DNA from: Laguncularia racemosa
Taxonomy: Eukaryota; Streptophyta; Magnoliopsida; Myrtales; Combretaceae
Direction: 5' to 3'
Length of the DNA: 64,000 nucleotides
Assembly: GCA_037954665.1 (NCBI GenBank)
Contig: JBBMOL010000092.1
Span: 2,170,001 to 2,234,000, forward strand
Shown here: in pieces, positions 1 to 12,100 of the stretch
Layout of the letters: each line of letters opens with the position of its first letter
Position numbering within the stretch: position 1 is the first letter of the stretch
The notes under the pieces: generated by a model
The model's database searches: none
What the model saw: the letters and a program-made list of their open reading frames with translations, nothing else
What the model was told of the DNA's origin: nothing
Program-made: the position numbers and the translations under genes

Positions 1-180
1 TATGCACAGTTGGTTTACACGGGTGTGTATTCCTAACCGTGTACTGATCTATCCTACAAACTCTTCCACGCTGATACACGGTCGTATACACGGGCGTGTA
101 TCCTAACCGTGTAGCCTCCTGATTCCTTCACACGGCCGTTTGTAAAACCGTGTAACTTCCTTTCTTCAAAGCATTCCCCT
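1..180. repeat. LTR-like fragment rich in CACGG/CCGTG motifs
   Basis: Several short units contain pairs such as acacggtcg, cacgggcgtgt and aaccgtgta, spaced roughly 30-45 bp apart. The same style of CpG-rich, partly palindromic motif fills the U3 region of the LTRs at 21503-21991 and 26568-27054, so this is probably the edge of a related LTR retrotransposon cut by the window start. No coding sequence is visible. Confidence 0.35.
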
Positions 181-327
181 TTTTACTTGCTTTTATCTCC
201 AATTCGTCTTGAATGGAGAATGGAGAATGGAGAGTAGGGTGGTGGTGGTCGTATGGTGTGTGGTGGTTATATTTAATTATTTACATATATTTAACTACTA
301 CTAATAATATTTTTTTATATTTACAGA

Positions 328-495
328 ATGGATCCTATAAGTAACGAGGCTGCAATGGAACCAATGGAACCTATTAATGTGGATCATGTATCTGAAGTTG
401 GTGGGCGCGTATTTGAGAGGGTGAACACCATAGAGAAATTATTCCTACTAAAAACTTTTTGGTATTGTCTTCAATCTTTTAATACTTATATGTAA
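328..495 (+). other. Short unrecognised open frame, possible transposon exon
   Basis: A 55-codon frame starts with ATG just after an acceptor-like ttacag. Its beginning reads MDPISNEAAMEPMEPINVDH, and the next third is rich in charged residues (VGGRVFERVNTIEKLF). It ends at TAA. I do not recognise the family. The acidic N-terminus and the transposon-rich setting suggest the first exon of a decayed transposase or retroelement gene, but this is inference only. Confidence 0.15.
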
Positions 496-699
496 GGGCA
501 TCTTTTTTATTTTTAAGTTATATGTTTGCATGAATCTAATAAGGATTTAACAAATTACGCGTACAATATATATATGTGTGTGTGGCATAGATGTTCACTA
601 GGGTTAATTCACATGTAGTGGCTAGCTTAAATGAGATCAATTCATGTATTCAATTTGGTTGTAGGTTTTTTTTTTTTTAATTTTTTGAACAAGGAAAAA

Positions 700-865
700 A
701 AAAAAAATTTTGCGGGTCATTGTGGGTTGGCCCGCGGGGCGGGGCAGGTCGACTTTTCTGACTCGCCAGCCTTGCGGGCCAACCCGCGATGACCCGCGGG
801 CCGGTGCAGGTCGGGGTGGGCCGGCCCAGACGACCCGCATTACCGGCCCTAGATGACACCTAGGT
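700..865. mobile_element. GC-rich terminal fragment of a hAT-like non-autonomous element
   Basis: A sharp GC-rich island in AT-rich DNA, full of gcgggt, ggcccgc and ggccggccc words, ending in cctagatgacacctagg. The vocabulary matches the terminal parts of the element at 1221-3461 (ggtgggaatgcgggg, ggttggcccgc). I see one end only, so this is a truncated or diverged member. The long reading frames crossing it come from GC richness and are not genes. Confidence 0.35.
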
Positions 866-1455
866 TTCGTATGATAATCCAAGAAAAAAAGGTACGTAAA
901 ATATTTTAATTTTTAAATTTAGGTAATTCAATATCTAAAATTTTATTCATTAGAAAATTGGTATTTAACGAAGCATTATACTATGTATTGTTTCAAAGTA
1001 CAAGAATTAAATTTTTAAATAATAAAACTTTAGATATTGAATTACTAAAATCTAAAAATAGAGATATTTCATAAGCCTTTATCCCAGTAATATGAGATTG
1101 TATTAAGTTCAGGACATGTCCTCATCCCTGTCTAGACTCTACAAAATCCTCAAAAGCAATGAAAGATGTGGCTTACCTTATTAGTGGTCATGTAGAGAAT
1201 CTTGAGCATCATCTTAGAGCTAGAGGTGGGAATGCGGGGTGGGTTGGTAGGTTGGCCCGCACAACCCACAAATTTTATGTGGGTCGAGCTAAAAAATTTG
1301 ACCTACATGATTAGTAGGCTATTTTGCTCCAAAAAAATAAAAAACCCTAAAACAGAAAGTCACTATATAGGACAAGAGATAGGATTGAGGAGTGAGTACT
1401 CCACTACACTATTACTACACTTAGTCACTCACCCAGTTACCCTCACCTACCCTAA

Positions 1456-2777
1456 AGTAGCGTTTGGTTACTTATACTGAACAAAAAAAAAAATTTGTAC
1501 CATGTTTGGTTTGTTCAGTATTGGATAAAGATTTTTGTACTGTCTAGTATTTGGAATTGCAAAGTACTGAACTGAACATAGTAAATTTGACAATTATACT
1601 CTTTTTAATGATATCATGGTTATTTATACATATTTGATATTATTATAAGAAAATACAATTTGAAGAGATTATAAATTATATAAAATAATTTATGTAAATT
1701 GGTATCACTCGAATCTAATCAATCGTTTAAGTTTTAAATTTATAACCAATAAAATCTACTATCGAGCTAGATAGTGTACCTATCGATTATAGTATAGACT
1801 TAATAGGTGTTGTCCTCTCGGATAATTCTTCTCTTGAAATTTGTAATAAAGCTCCCATAGGGTTTCCAAAATGAAGCTAGAAGGAAAGAAGTCCTTTTAA
1901 ATAAAACAACGTATCTATTTATAGCTCTCGCGAAAACAGGGTTTAGCACGGACGTCAACACGACCGTGCTCGAGGCTGTGCTGACTTCGGAACACATTAT
2001 TTTTCACTGCCCAGTTCAACACGACCTCCAGCATGGCGTGCTTGAGGTAGAGCTAAATAGGATGTTTGTTGTCACTCATCAGCTTAGGTTGTGCTAGACT
2101 TGAGGCACGTCTTAGTATGGTTTTTGAACATTTTCTTCACCCAGTACGAATGTCTACACGGGTTGTGCTGAAGTGGCTAGCAAAAATTCACTTTTCTTAG
2201 ATGCAAGCAACAACAGCCATTGACAGCAAGTAACACCACACAACATTCCAACACACACACATGATCACCAGCTAAAACATAGACACTACACTAGCCCCTA
2301 CACCATTTCAGCAAACACACACAGCATACATACATGAACCTGACGACGACAACCAAACGGAGAGCATGCGAGGAAGATAGAAAAGCAAGCAAGGGAGAAA
2401 GAACAGAATGACACGAACCTGACGACGACTTGTGGTATGACGATGGTGATGTTCGAATAGCGATCGATTGCATGATGAAGCCCTTTCTGGAGTGGCGTGG
2501 ATGGGTTTTCCTACTGCCTTGAAAGGGTTTAGGGATAGAGGTAGTGTTTGTTTGTAAGGGAAATAAATGAAGGGCAGTTTGGGGATTTTGAAAAAAAAAT
2601 AATTTTTGTCCAGTACTACTTTTTTGTATTGAATTACACGTGGTACAAAATTTTGCCCTTTTATTCAGTATCATATTACTTTTTTGTTCGGTATTTTTTT
2701 CATGGATAATAACCAAACGCAGGATACAAAAATTTGTCTTGTCTAGTATTACATTTTTGTGGTAACCAAACGCTACC
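1456..2777. mobile_element. GGTAGCGTTTGG-terminated element, copy 1 (PIF/Harbinger-like)
   Basis: Left end agtagcgtttggttac and the reverse complement of the right end, GGTAGCGTTTGGTTAC, differ by one base. The subterminal regions repeat short gtactgaac, tttttgtac and aattttgcccttttatt words, and are clearly homologous to the ends of the element at 51369-53279. The interiors differ. Flanking trinucleotides are taa and tta, so a 3-bp duplication is not clean here. The interior contains an LTR-like fragment (about 1790-2190) and an unrecognised segment (2200-2570). The 167-codon minus frame at 2291-2794 reads out through the terminal repeat and is not a gene. Confidence 0.6.
1790..2190 (-). repeat. 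LTR-like fragment nested in the copy 1 element
   Basis: Read on the minus strand, CpG-rich cacgac/gtgctcgagg words (1936-2180) precede a TATA-like CTATAAATAG (1915-1924), the order of U3 enhancer and core promoter in an LTR. It resembles the motif style of the 21503-21991 LTR but is not a close copy. No partner LTR is seen, so it is a fragment or solo LTR. Confidence 0.3.
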
Positions 2778-3159
2778 TTAGACATTAGACACAAATGACA
2801 TACCTTACCTCACCTTAGTCCCTCACTACCTCTCCTTCATAGCCTCACCTCATCACTCAAATGCTCACCATTGTCAATCGTCATTGAGTTTCTCTTGTTT
2901 CGGGCTATTCCTTTGATCTCTGATCTCTCTCACTTCTTTGATCTTAATCCTCCTCTGATCAGCCACTACATAATGAGTCATCAACTCGTTATTGTCAACA
3001 ACTCAACATCACTCAGTCCTGCTCGTGCCATCGTGCGTGGTGACTGGTGAGTCCTCCTCCTCTCGTTATGCAGTTATGTTTTTTTTCTTTTTTATTTACC
3101 CAACTACTGTAATGTTGCTGTGTGGAGTGTGGACTTTGGTTTCGGACTTTTGGGTTAGG

Positions 3160-3330
3160 GGTTTGGGGCTTAAGGGAAGGGGGAACGACTGTTCAACCGT
3201 TGGGGTTTGGGGTTCGAGGGACAAGGGAACGGTCGTTCGATTGTTGGGGTTTGGGAGACAAGGGCAACAGTCGTTCGATTGTTGGGGTTTGAGGCTTGAG
3301 GGATGGGGAAATGATGTTCGGTCGTTTTGT
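3160..3330 (+). repeat. G-rich minisatellite, about three diverged units
   Basis: Units of roughly 40-50 bp begin ggggtttggg and end in gtcgttcgattgtt or a close variant: about 3198-3244, 3245-3285 and 3286-3330, with a partial unit before them. The plus strand has many runs of three to five G and could form quadruplexes. Frames on both strands across it are by-products of base bias. Confidence 0.55.
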
Positions 3331-3469
3331 GTGGGTTGGCGGGGTTGGTTAGCTTCTTCGGCCCGCCTAATGTAGGGGGCCATCACGAGTCGGCCTGCTT
3401 TGACTTGCAGGTCAATGCGGGTTAGGGCTGTCTACCTGTTCAGCCTGCATTCTCAACTCTACTTAGAGT

Positions 3470-4295
3470 TATTGCATTTGTGCATAAAAATCAATAATTG
3501 CTTTAAATAGACACATACTTGATTTGTGTTTGACTTAGTTATTAGTCAGATTAAGTAGAACAACTTAATTTTGAAAAAAAAAAAAAAACTAAGAGGTACC
3601 ATTTTCTTTTTGTAATTTTTTATGTTCTATTTCTATTTCTTATAAAATGTCATCATATTGCTAAAAAAAAATATGTATGTTAGAGAAACCCATGGCATTG
3701 GAGAAGCTGTCATGCCCTGATAGACATTGTTTATTTTCTTAAGGGTGATTAAAAGCTCTAACATGCCTACAACACAAATATAACATATTTAAATGCTCAC
3801 TTCAAAAATGAAATATTTGATTAAATTTTGGTATAGACCTATAAGACTTGAATGGCTAAATTAAAATATATATGGAGACTTAAATTGATTTTTGGTACAA
3901 ATATGATGACTTTTAAGGTACTTTTCCAAATTTCATTATTTGTTCATTAACTAGCATAATTTTCTTTAATCGCCTAAAAAAAGCATGATTTCCTTTTTCC
4001 AAGTCAGAGACACCATACTCCATTATCCTGATGCAATGGTCTTTAAAATAAGCATAATAAAACCACACATTCCAATTTCAAACAGGGTGGCTGTGGATCG
4101 AAGGCAAGCATTATTTTTACAAGGCAAAGAAAGTTATGAGTTTCCCACGATCATTCACATGTATTAACATGGTAATTATACATGTAAGATCGGGTTTACT
4201 TTATGACTTATTGAAAATGGAAAGGGAAAAAAGAAACAAATTATGAAAAATCTGAGGAATGGAATATCACAAAAAGATAAAATGAATGTATGGTA
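3470..4295. other. Gene-free spacer downstream of the FAD4-like gene
   Basis: AT-rich sequence with poly(A) runs. Because the neighbouring gene is on the minus strand, its 3' untranslated region and poly(A) site should lie in the right-hand part. I see no other gene, repeat or structured element. Confidence 0.5.
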
Positions 4296-5183
4296 TCAAA
4301 TGCCTTCGATTACTTCTTCAGTCCACTCAGAGCTCGGCTCGCTCCAAGACCTTGGTCTTAGTCCAAATTTAAAGAACAAGACCATTTCCAGCACCTCAAA
4401 CACCTTGTTTTTGTCCAAGAACTCATTCCAAATCCCACTAACGATGCAATAGTTGTTGTTATAAGGTGGACGATGATGTGCAGCATGCTGTGACCGCGAC
4501 ACAAGGAGTCCTAGATCCTGCATAGCCACGACAAATGGTGGTAGCTTGCTCTTAGTACCATGTGCCCATGCATGAAATTGCTGACTAAACATGATGCATC
4601 CCGAAGAGAAGGCGACAAATCCGAGTGCCGTTGGGTCATTGCAAATAACATCGATTGGAAGGACCGTGAAGGTCACGGCCCTTGCCAAGGCTTGTAAATT
4701 GTTAGCAAACTGACGTCTAGTTATAGTCCAAGGCCATTTATGATGACCTTGAAATGCTTCTATTTGTGCACCAAAAAATGGTGTTGTGGCATCACCATAA
4801 TTGTCAATTCCCCAATGGTAAATCCCAGAGCCCAAGTCTGCTAGGATATATCCGATGGCACCAGCCAAAATTGGATCAACCCAAATGTGGGATTCATTAG
4901 CTAAGATTATGGATTTAGTTAAAGAGATAAGTATTGTAGTGCACCCACATGTAAGCCATGCTCGATGTAACCATGTTGATTGAAGAGATGGGTCATTGAG
5001 AAGAGGTTGGGTCAAGATAAACGATTCCTTTTGTACTTTGCTTGGTTTGGGCTTGGTGGCAATAGCGGTGGTGGTAGTAGTAGCCAAGCAGCATACGCGT
5101 CTGATGACTTGGTGGTTCAATTTGGCATGTTGGTGGATTCCTAGAGGGTTAAATAAACTGTATTGATGAGAAAGGACTGCCAT
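4296..5183 (-). CDS. FAD4: FAD4-like plastid lipid desaturase (palmitoyl-PG delta-3-trans type)
   Basis: A 295-residue intronless frame of the FAD4/Kua (TMEM189-like) desaturase family. In Arabidopsis FAD4 introduces the unusual trans-3 double bond into 16:0 on plastid phosphatidylglycerol. Residues 1-50 are Ser/Thr/Lys-rich and fit a chloroplast transit peptide. Hydrophobic stretches lie near 75-95, 103-120 and 165-200. Histidine clusters that should hold the di-iron centre are all present: DLGSGIYHW (about 116-124), QGHH (145-148), QQFHAWAH (201-208) and SQHAAHH (231-237). The start is the first Met of the frame, and total length is close to the family's usual size of about 290-320. The frame is intact. 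Arabidopsis has a FAD4 gene and FAD4-like paralogues, so orthology to FAD4 itself is inferred. Confidence 0.9.
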   Translation of the reverse strand: MAVLSHQYSLFNPLGIHQHAKLNHQVIRRVCCLATTTTTAIATKPKPSKVQKESFILTQPLLNDPSLQSTWLHRAWLTCGCTTILISLTKSIILANESHIWVDPILAGAIGYILADLGSGIYHWGIDNYGDATTPFFGAQIEAFQGHHKWPWTITRRQFANNLQALARAVTFTVLPIDVICNDPTALGFVAFSSGCIMFSQQFHAWAHGTKSKLPPFVVAMQDLGLLVSRSQHAAHHRPPYNNNYCIVSGIWNEFLDKNKVFEVLEMVLFFKFGLRPRSWSEPSSEWTEEVIEGI

Positions 5184-5246
5184 TTAGTATTATAAAAGGG
5201 TCTATGCCTAGGACTAAACCATTAAAGGTACGAGAACAGAGATAAT

Positions 5247-5253
5247 GTTTATA
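5247..5253 (-). promoter_or_regulatory. Possible TATA box of the FAD4-like gene
   Basis: On the minus strand the sequence reads TATAAAC, about 64 bp upstream of the start codon. Spacing would give a short 5' leader. Position is the only support. Confidence 0.3.
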
Positions 5254-8200
5254 ATGTTGTTGAATTGGAATGGGAATAGAACAAGTGGCCATAGGAGGAA
5301 CATTCGGGGTGGTTCTGTGGAGAAAAATAGAAAGGAGTATGGTGTGGCTAGTGATGGGGAAGCGTGGGGCTGTGGGAATCTCTAGTGATTTTGTTCAATT
5401 TGTGTCACACAATGGTTGCATCACTCTAAAGATGACATGGAGTTCTTTTAACGTTGGTGCTTTGGTTCAATTTGTTCTTTTAATTTTTGTTTGAAGGTGG
5501 TCCCATAAGGGGGAAAAGGAAATAAATATTAATATTTTTAAATATATTCTTGTAAATGTATTAATTGAGAAAATAATTTTAAAAATATATTAATTGACAT
5601 TAGTACTTTAAGTATTGATTTAGTTTAAAATTTTAATTATAAATATAATCAAATATCAAGTAATTATTTTATTTTTATATTGAATTCAGTACTTTAAATT
5701 TGGAGAATCGATTTTAATTAATATATTTTTTATATTATTTTTTTAATCTATACATTTAAGAAATTATTTTCAAAAATACTAATATTAGTTTCTTTTCCCC
5801 AACCCATACCCTCTACAACTCATAAATCAAGGTAGCATATAAACCAAGGCCCTATGATTTGATGGTTGCTTCAAAAGAGACGAATGGTCTTGTTTTTCCC
5901 ACGTTGAATCTGGAACAATCGGAAGACTCGTGACAGCCGATCAATTCGTTAGGTAAGATAGCTGGTTGCCATAAAAACATGAATAGAATGATTTTTTTTT
6001 TTATTTTGTGTTTAATTGTTATTTATAAAAAAAATATTAAACAAAAATTTAATATGATATTAGAGAAAATAATAAATTTTTATACTACAATAATTAAATA
6101 TAAAAAATCTGATACTAAACAAAAATTCATTTTTTTTTAATTTCCAACTTGTTTTTGATATTTTTCTTTTTATAAACACACCCTATCTCTTCAAATCCTT
6201 TTCATTCAAATCTAAGCGCGCCGCTATAATTTAGCAACTATAATTTACTCTCTCTCTCTCTTTTTTTTCTAAAATTTGTCTGCTGGAAAAAAAATTCATG
6301 ACGACTAAAAAAAAATACAAAGAGGCAGAATAAGACCTTCCTCTCCAATCAATAACTTCTATAAAAATGCAACGATTAGTGGATCAAGATTTTATTACTA
6401 AATGAGATTAAAGAAGATATATCATTTTTAACCACATGTTAAGGCTATGAAGTAACTATATAATTATGTTTGGATATTTATTTATTTATTTTTTGTATTC
6501 TTTGTGGTTATGTTATGTCTACAGCATTTTTTTTTTTATTTTTTTGGCATTGCAAAGGAGAAGTTCCACAGATACCAACAAAAATTAAATAGAAAAATGA
6601 CCACACATATAGCATATATTTAACGTAAGGAGACAAATGCATTGACGAAAAAGGACAACATGACGATGTTCTTTGAAATTGTAATTTTCTCATCTGTGTC
6701 TTGTGGTGAAAACTAAAAGCCCCTCGATTAGCTATGTCCTCAAACGATTACAAGTAAATTTAACTACGCACCATAGGAGGAAATGAATATTTATGAGGAG
6801 TGAGATGTGAATTATATAATATATAGTGATGGGTAAATAACATTAAATAAAGTTAGCATGAATAACTTAGAAATACTTTTAAATATTGAATTTTTATTTT
6901 ATTTTTATATATTATATCGGATCCACCACACAACGTACCATTACATATATTCCATGGTGCCATGGAAGTGAAGGGGAATACTCTCACCCTTCGAAGCATC
7001 TACAATATTCCTTAATATATTCGGCACGTAACCATTTCGTATATTCTCAAACTTTCTAAGTTACGGAGGCGTAGATCAATCATAGTGTTCTGACTTCATC
7101 AGCCCTCGTTTTGTCCTTGATTTTCTATGGTTTAATCACAACATTAGCTTTTCATTCTGATTTATTATCATGCAATTTGTAATTTAATCCACTTAAATCA
7201 TAATTAACACCCTTGAATGCTGTATGTCAGTGGTCTTCACTATTGTACTCATGGCACCGATATTTAAATATTCATAAAACTCGCATTACCAACATAAAAT
7301 TCACAAATTTGAGCTATTATTGTTAATGTGAGTATTCCTTCTTTCATAAATTTCATACAATCAATAAGTCACAAGAAATGATTAATGTTTGTTTCTTTAA
7401 TGCTAAAGTTAAAACGATTCATCTCATTTGTTTATTTTTAGTATCAATTAATACTACTTTAAATATTTTATTAAGGTGTTTTTCATAAAATTGTTTGGAG
7501 GATTTAACGTTGTTCACTTTTATTTTTAATAGCACAGATAAGTTTTCTATTGTCTTTTCTCTCCACGTTCGAAATCAATAAAAAAATTAATAGAGTTAAA
7601 GTTTGCCGTTCGATCTCAGTTCTCACTTATCAAATTTGAAATCGTTATTTGAATTCATCATCAAACTTACCTATCTTAATGAATAGTCCACTGATTTATT
7701 ACTTCAAAATTGTTGAGACGAACTCCACCGATTGTGAAAATTTATGGTATCTCTAATATTTTTGTGGACATTAGAAGAATGAAAGTTGAGTTTAAATCTT
7801 GTTTCTTCTCTTTGATTTTTGGAAAAGTAAATGTACATGTTAATTAGATTGTATTTTAAAGTGAAAAGAGCTTGAGCGTTTGTTTTTAGAAATTTAATCC
7901 TCCAAGCCCTCCAGCTTGTTTTGTTTGGGCTGATCATATAAGTTGGTCTTCAAATGTTGTGTAATGTTTTTGATGTTTCTTTAATATAACCATCTTTCAT
8001 TCTTGAAAAAAGAAAAACAAAATCTTGGTACGTGGAATCCTTTGATAAAGCTAATTGTTGGATCATTGAATTTGGAAATAGGAGATGTTAACGAGTAGTC
8101 AAGTGCTTAAAAATACTTATTATGATTTTAAATGATAAAATATTTCAAAGTTTTATATACTTTTTTTTGTTATAACATATCTAATTAATATAAAAACAAT

Positions 8201-9183
8201 CTAATAGAATTTTCCTTTTTTTTTTAAGACTTCATTTCCATAGGAACTCATCAAACCAATGTTCATAAGTGAATCTAAGACTTAATATGCTAACTTATTA
8301 CCTTAATGGTATGAACCATTTACTTGAAGGCAATAGAGAGAAAATAGAATAATTATTTTTTATCTTATTTATTTGAAAAAAAAAAAGAAAAGAGTTTTAA
8401 TTTTTAAGATTTTTTATTTTTATTTCATTAGAAATAGATATTATCTAAAAAATATACAAGATTTTATTTCCTTTATAGTGGGAATAAAAAGTTTATATAC
8501 TATATCAATTATATCTTTATTCATATTATAATTAATGACTAAATAAGGATAAATAAATAATTTTATTTGTATTTTTAACTTAATATTATAATTAATAACG
8601 TAAAATAAATATTAAAATAGATACTTTTTATAATAAAATTATATAAAATAAATATTAAAATAGAAATTCTTAACCTATTTTCGATAATAATCATTTTTAA
8701 TATATGATTTTTCTATTTTCTATTTGTTTAATTCTAAAAAGTAAATAAGCAATAAGTTCAAAAAGAAATAAGAAAAAAATTGCATTGGTACCACATCCTA
8801 GTCATTTTTTATTATTTAAATTATAATATGAATATAAACCAAAAATTTCAAGATTATTTTAATAAAAATTCCTTTTAATGAACGTAGTTTTTATAATAAT
8901 TTAATTAACTTTACCTTATTAAAGAGTCATCTTGCCATGACATGAACAAATATTAATCACCGTAAGGACAAAAAATGATCAACATCGGCAGCATCATTAT
9001 TCATTGAAATGTAATAAAATAATAGTAGCCGTCTGCGTTTTCAATCAAAACTTTAATTTGGAATCAAATGATGCTTTTCGACTTTTCTGGTACTCTCACC
9101 TTTCGGTCGACAGCTATCGAGACCAACTGATCAGGCCAAGTCATCTCCCTCCCTCCGTCCCTACCTCTCTCTGTCTCTCATTC
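5254..9183. other. Intergenic region between two divergent genes
   Basis: Nearly 4 kb separates the minus-strand FAD4-like gene from the plus-strand seven-exon gene. It must hold both promoters. It is very AT-rich with homopolymer runs, a short CT tract (about 6246-6262) and no convincing coding sequence. Short frames at 6508-6693 (minus) and 7704-7937 (minus) have no recognisable features. Confidence 0.5.
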
Positions 9184-12100
9184 ATGGCTTCCACTTCCAT
9201 CACATCGTCGTTCCTCCTCTCAATCTTCACCATCTTTTTTATCTTCTTCACACTCTCGCCCCACTCTCTAAAATTACCATTTCACCCTTCAGACACACTC
9301 CCGCTACTACCCAGACAGATAGCATGGCCTATCCTCAACTCTCTTCATAGCCCTGTTGATTTACTTCCCACTTTTGTTGGAGCTGCTTCTAGCAGCAATG
9401 TTTCATTGCAATGGAAAGGTGTCTGCTTTAATCAGAACAGTGCCTGGATGGAGTATCATAATAAGACTGGTAGTGAGTTTGGTGGAGGCACACTTCATAT
9501 CAAGGTTTATATCTTAACTTTCTCGGTTGGGTTGACTTGGTTTCGTTTGTTATACACCTTATTGAGTAAAAGTTTAGAGCTTTGAGTACATGGGTGTCTG
9601 TCGATGTGATCGATGATGTTATGGCAATATTGATATCTTATTTTTCTTTTTGCACTTGGGTTGACTTGGTTTTATTGGTTTGGAGCTCATTTTATAAAAA
9701 TTTGGTGATTTGAGTGATGGGTATCCGTTTATGTGGTTCAAGATGTCATAGCAATGTTGATACTTTAGAATTTTCAATTTTGGTTGATTTCGATCCCACA
9801 TCTCCATTTCTCCATTTGCCCACTTTCGAATCTCAGTATCCCACATTGTTATTGAGTAAAATCAACCGGATAGTAAATATTTCCACTGGAATCAAGAGTT
9901 GGGAGATTTCTACTGGCCACGGTTTGTCGGGCTATGCGTCTATTTTGTTTCCACAGCTTTAGCAAAACTTCAGGTTCCACGAAAACCAGCCAACTCTACC
10001 ATACTACAATTTTCATTTTTGTTTAATCTTTTGGCTGCTTCAATCTTGAATCATGTTGTGCTTAATAAAATGTCCTTACCTATTCTGTTCAAGTTATGTA
10101 CAACTGCTGATGTTTGAAAGCATCGCTGGTGAATCATGTATGTTAATGGGATTTGAAAGTGAGAAAAAGGAGACATCGGGGTTGCGGGAGGCATTACTCA
10201 TTTGATTTTGTTTTAATTTTAAAAAACTTAACGGCAGTTTAGTGATTCTTTAACAGAGTAAAACATAAGTATACTAAATGTTAAAAATGAAAATATAGAT
10301 ATGCAAAGTGAAAAATTGTGAAAATACGTGTATGAAGTGTAATTTATCCTAATTTTTTTCACTTTGCATGATTTAGTTTAGTTAGTTTAAGAGCTTATTC
10401 TATTGAAGATTGGTGCTTTGAGTATATGGATGTCTGTTTATGTTATTGATGATGTTATAGCAATGTTGACTTTTTGATTATTTCTAATTGGTTGATTTAG
10501 TTTTGTTGTTTTAAGAGCTTATTTTGAAAAAATTCAGTGCTTTGAGTATATTGTTGTTTGCTGATGTGATTGATGAAGTCATAGCAATGCTGATGTCAAA
10601 ATTATCTTGGGTTGACTTGGCTTTATTTGTTTATTATTTTAATTTCGTTTGTGAATGTGATTCATAATTCTCCAGGTTTGTGTCTTTTTTGTTTGGGTAA
10701 ATTGCGCCATGCACTCTTGAAAACTTTACATAATTGCGAGTTACGTTATTTTGAAGTTTGTGACTTTTTTTGCGGGTAGCTATTAGATCGTTATGCATAA
10801 AAAACACTGAAAGATAATATTCAAATTTCATATTTAATCTCTGGGGGGAATTTGCAATTTGCAAATTAAACCAAAATAAAAAAAAACTACATTAAGAAAA
10901 AAAAAAAAAAAACTAAGCCTAAAAATATCCTAGATGTGGAGAGGAAGGTGAAGGTGCCAGTGTATTACTTTGAAACCAATCATGCATTTCACTTCTAATC
11001 CGACACAATTCAGGGTGAAAATTTTGTTGTACGACATCCATCCTTGTGTACATACTTTGTTACATATCATTCATTCTTGAGTACATTCTTTGTTGCATGT
11101 CATCTATCCTTGAGTATATACCTTGTTGCATAGTTCAGTCTTGCATCTAACTGGCTGTAGAATTGTTGTTGTGCAATTGCCATGTTCCTCGTTTGCTCAA
11201 ATAATGCTTGAAATTTGAGAGGGTTAGGGGTGTTGCTCATAGCCACTTCTTCCATTATGGAATCTGATGGTGCTCTTTCCTTGGGACTTGGTGCTCTATG
11301 CGATGCATAGTGCTTGATGCATGGACCCATGTACCAATCTCATTCCTTTAGAAATTCAACTTGGTCTTGATCGTTGTCAAGTTGAAAGTGGATTTGGTTA
11401 TGTGCTTCACCTTGGATTTATGATCAAACTCTCCTGAAGCAAGTATCAAAATGATGAGCTGGCCACAACATAGCAACAATCCTTCCAAGCCATAGTTTGC
11501 AACATGTAATTGATCATCGTTCTCCCTACATTGATTGGTATTCCTGTTAACATTGTGTCTATAAGAATACATCTTGTTTAGAGAGGAACGTGTAGTTCGC
11601 TCATAGAGTGATGGAGTTTTTGAGCATTTCATGGAAGATCCTGGAGTGGAGGGTCAAATTGCGGTCAGAATGCATTTCAAATGCCCTTTCTCGCTTTCCC
11701 CTTCACACGTCATCTCACAGTTCACATGGTGTAGCGCATCATGCATATCCCAATTCTTCGGCAGTGTTGTCCTATCTGGACAATTGAGGAGCTCATTGAT
11801 CTTTTCTGGCAGGACCTGTAACTGCCAACCCATAATGTAAGTGACATACCTCGGGTATGTGTCCATTCATGCCATCTATCTTAGTTGTCAGATTTGAGCA
11901 CCTCTTTAGTGAGTGCGCTTGAGCTGAAAATGCAGACTAAATTGCTGTAGGTGGTGTCCCCGAATTGCACTAGCTGGAGGAAGTTAGATGTTCTTAGCGT
12001 TTGCTTGAAATCGTGGTCAGTTTGCTTCAGATATCAAGTTCACAGTCCTAGCCTAGCATCACCTCACGTGTTGCAAAGTATTTCCTATAGTTATGTTGTA

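Larger units (their letters stand above)
1221..3461. mobile_element. Non-autonomous hAT-like element
   Basis: Left end tagaggtgggaatgcgggg and the reverse complement of the right end, TAGAGTTGAGAATGCAGGC, form an imperfect terminal inverted repeat. The flanks form an 8-bp near-perfect duplication: cttagagc at 1213-1220 and cttagagt at 3462-3469. An 8-bp duplication and TAGRGGTG-type ends are typical of hAT elements. No hAT transposase is present. The interior holds another element (1456-2777), a pyrimidine-rich stretch (2820-2990) and a G-rich minisatellite (3160-3330). Confidence 0.55.

Noticed and set aside
2291..2794. 167-codon minus frame
   Set aside because: Runs through the terminal repeat of the GGTAGCG element; composition follows the repeat, and no family is recognisable.
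2992..3386. Opposed frames of 127 and 96 codons
   Set aside because: Both arise from the G-rich minisatellite and the GC-rich element end.
5270..5494. 74-codon plus frame upstream of the FAD4-like gene
   Set aside because: Lies in the promoter region of the minus-strand gene, has no motif and no upstream signals.
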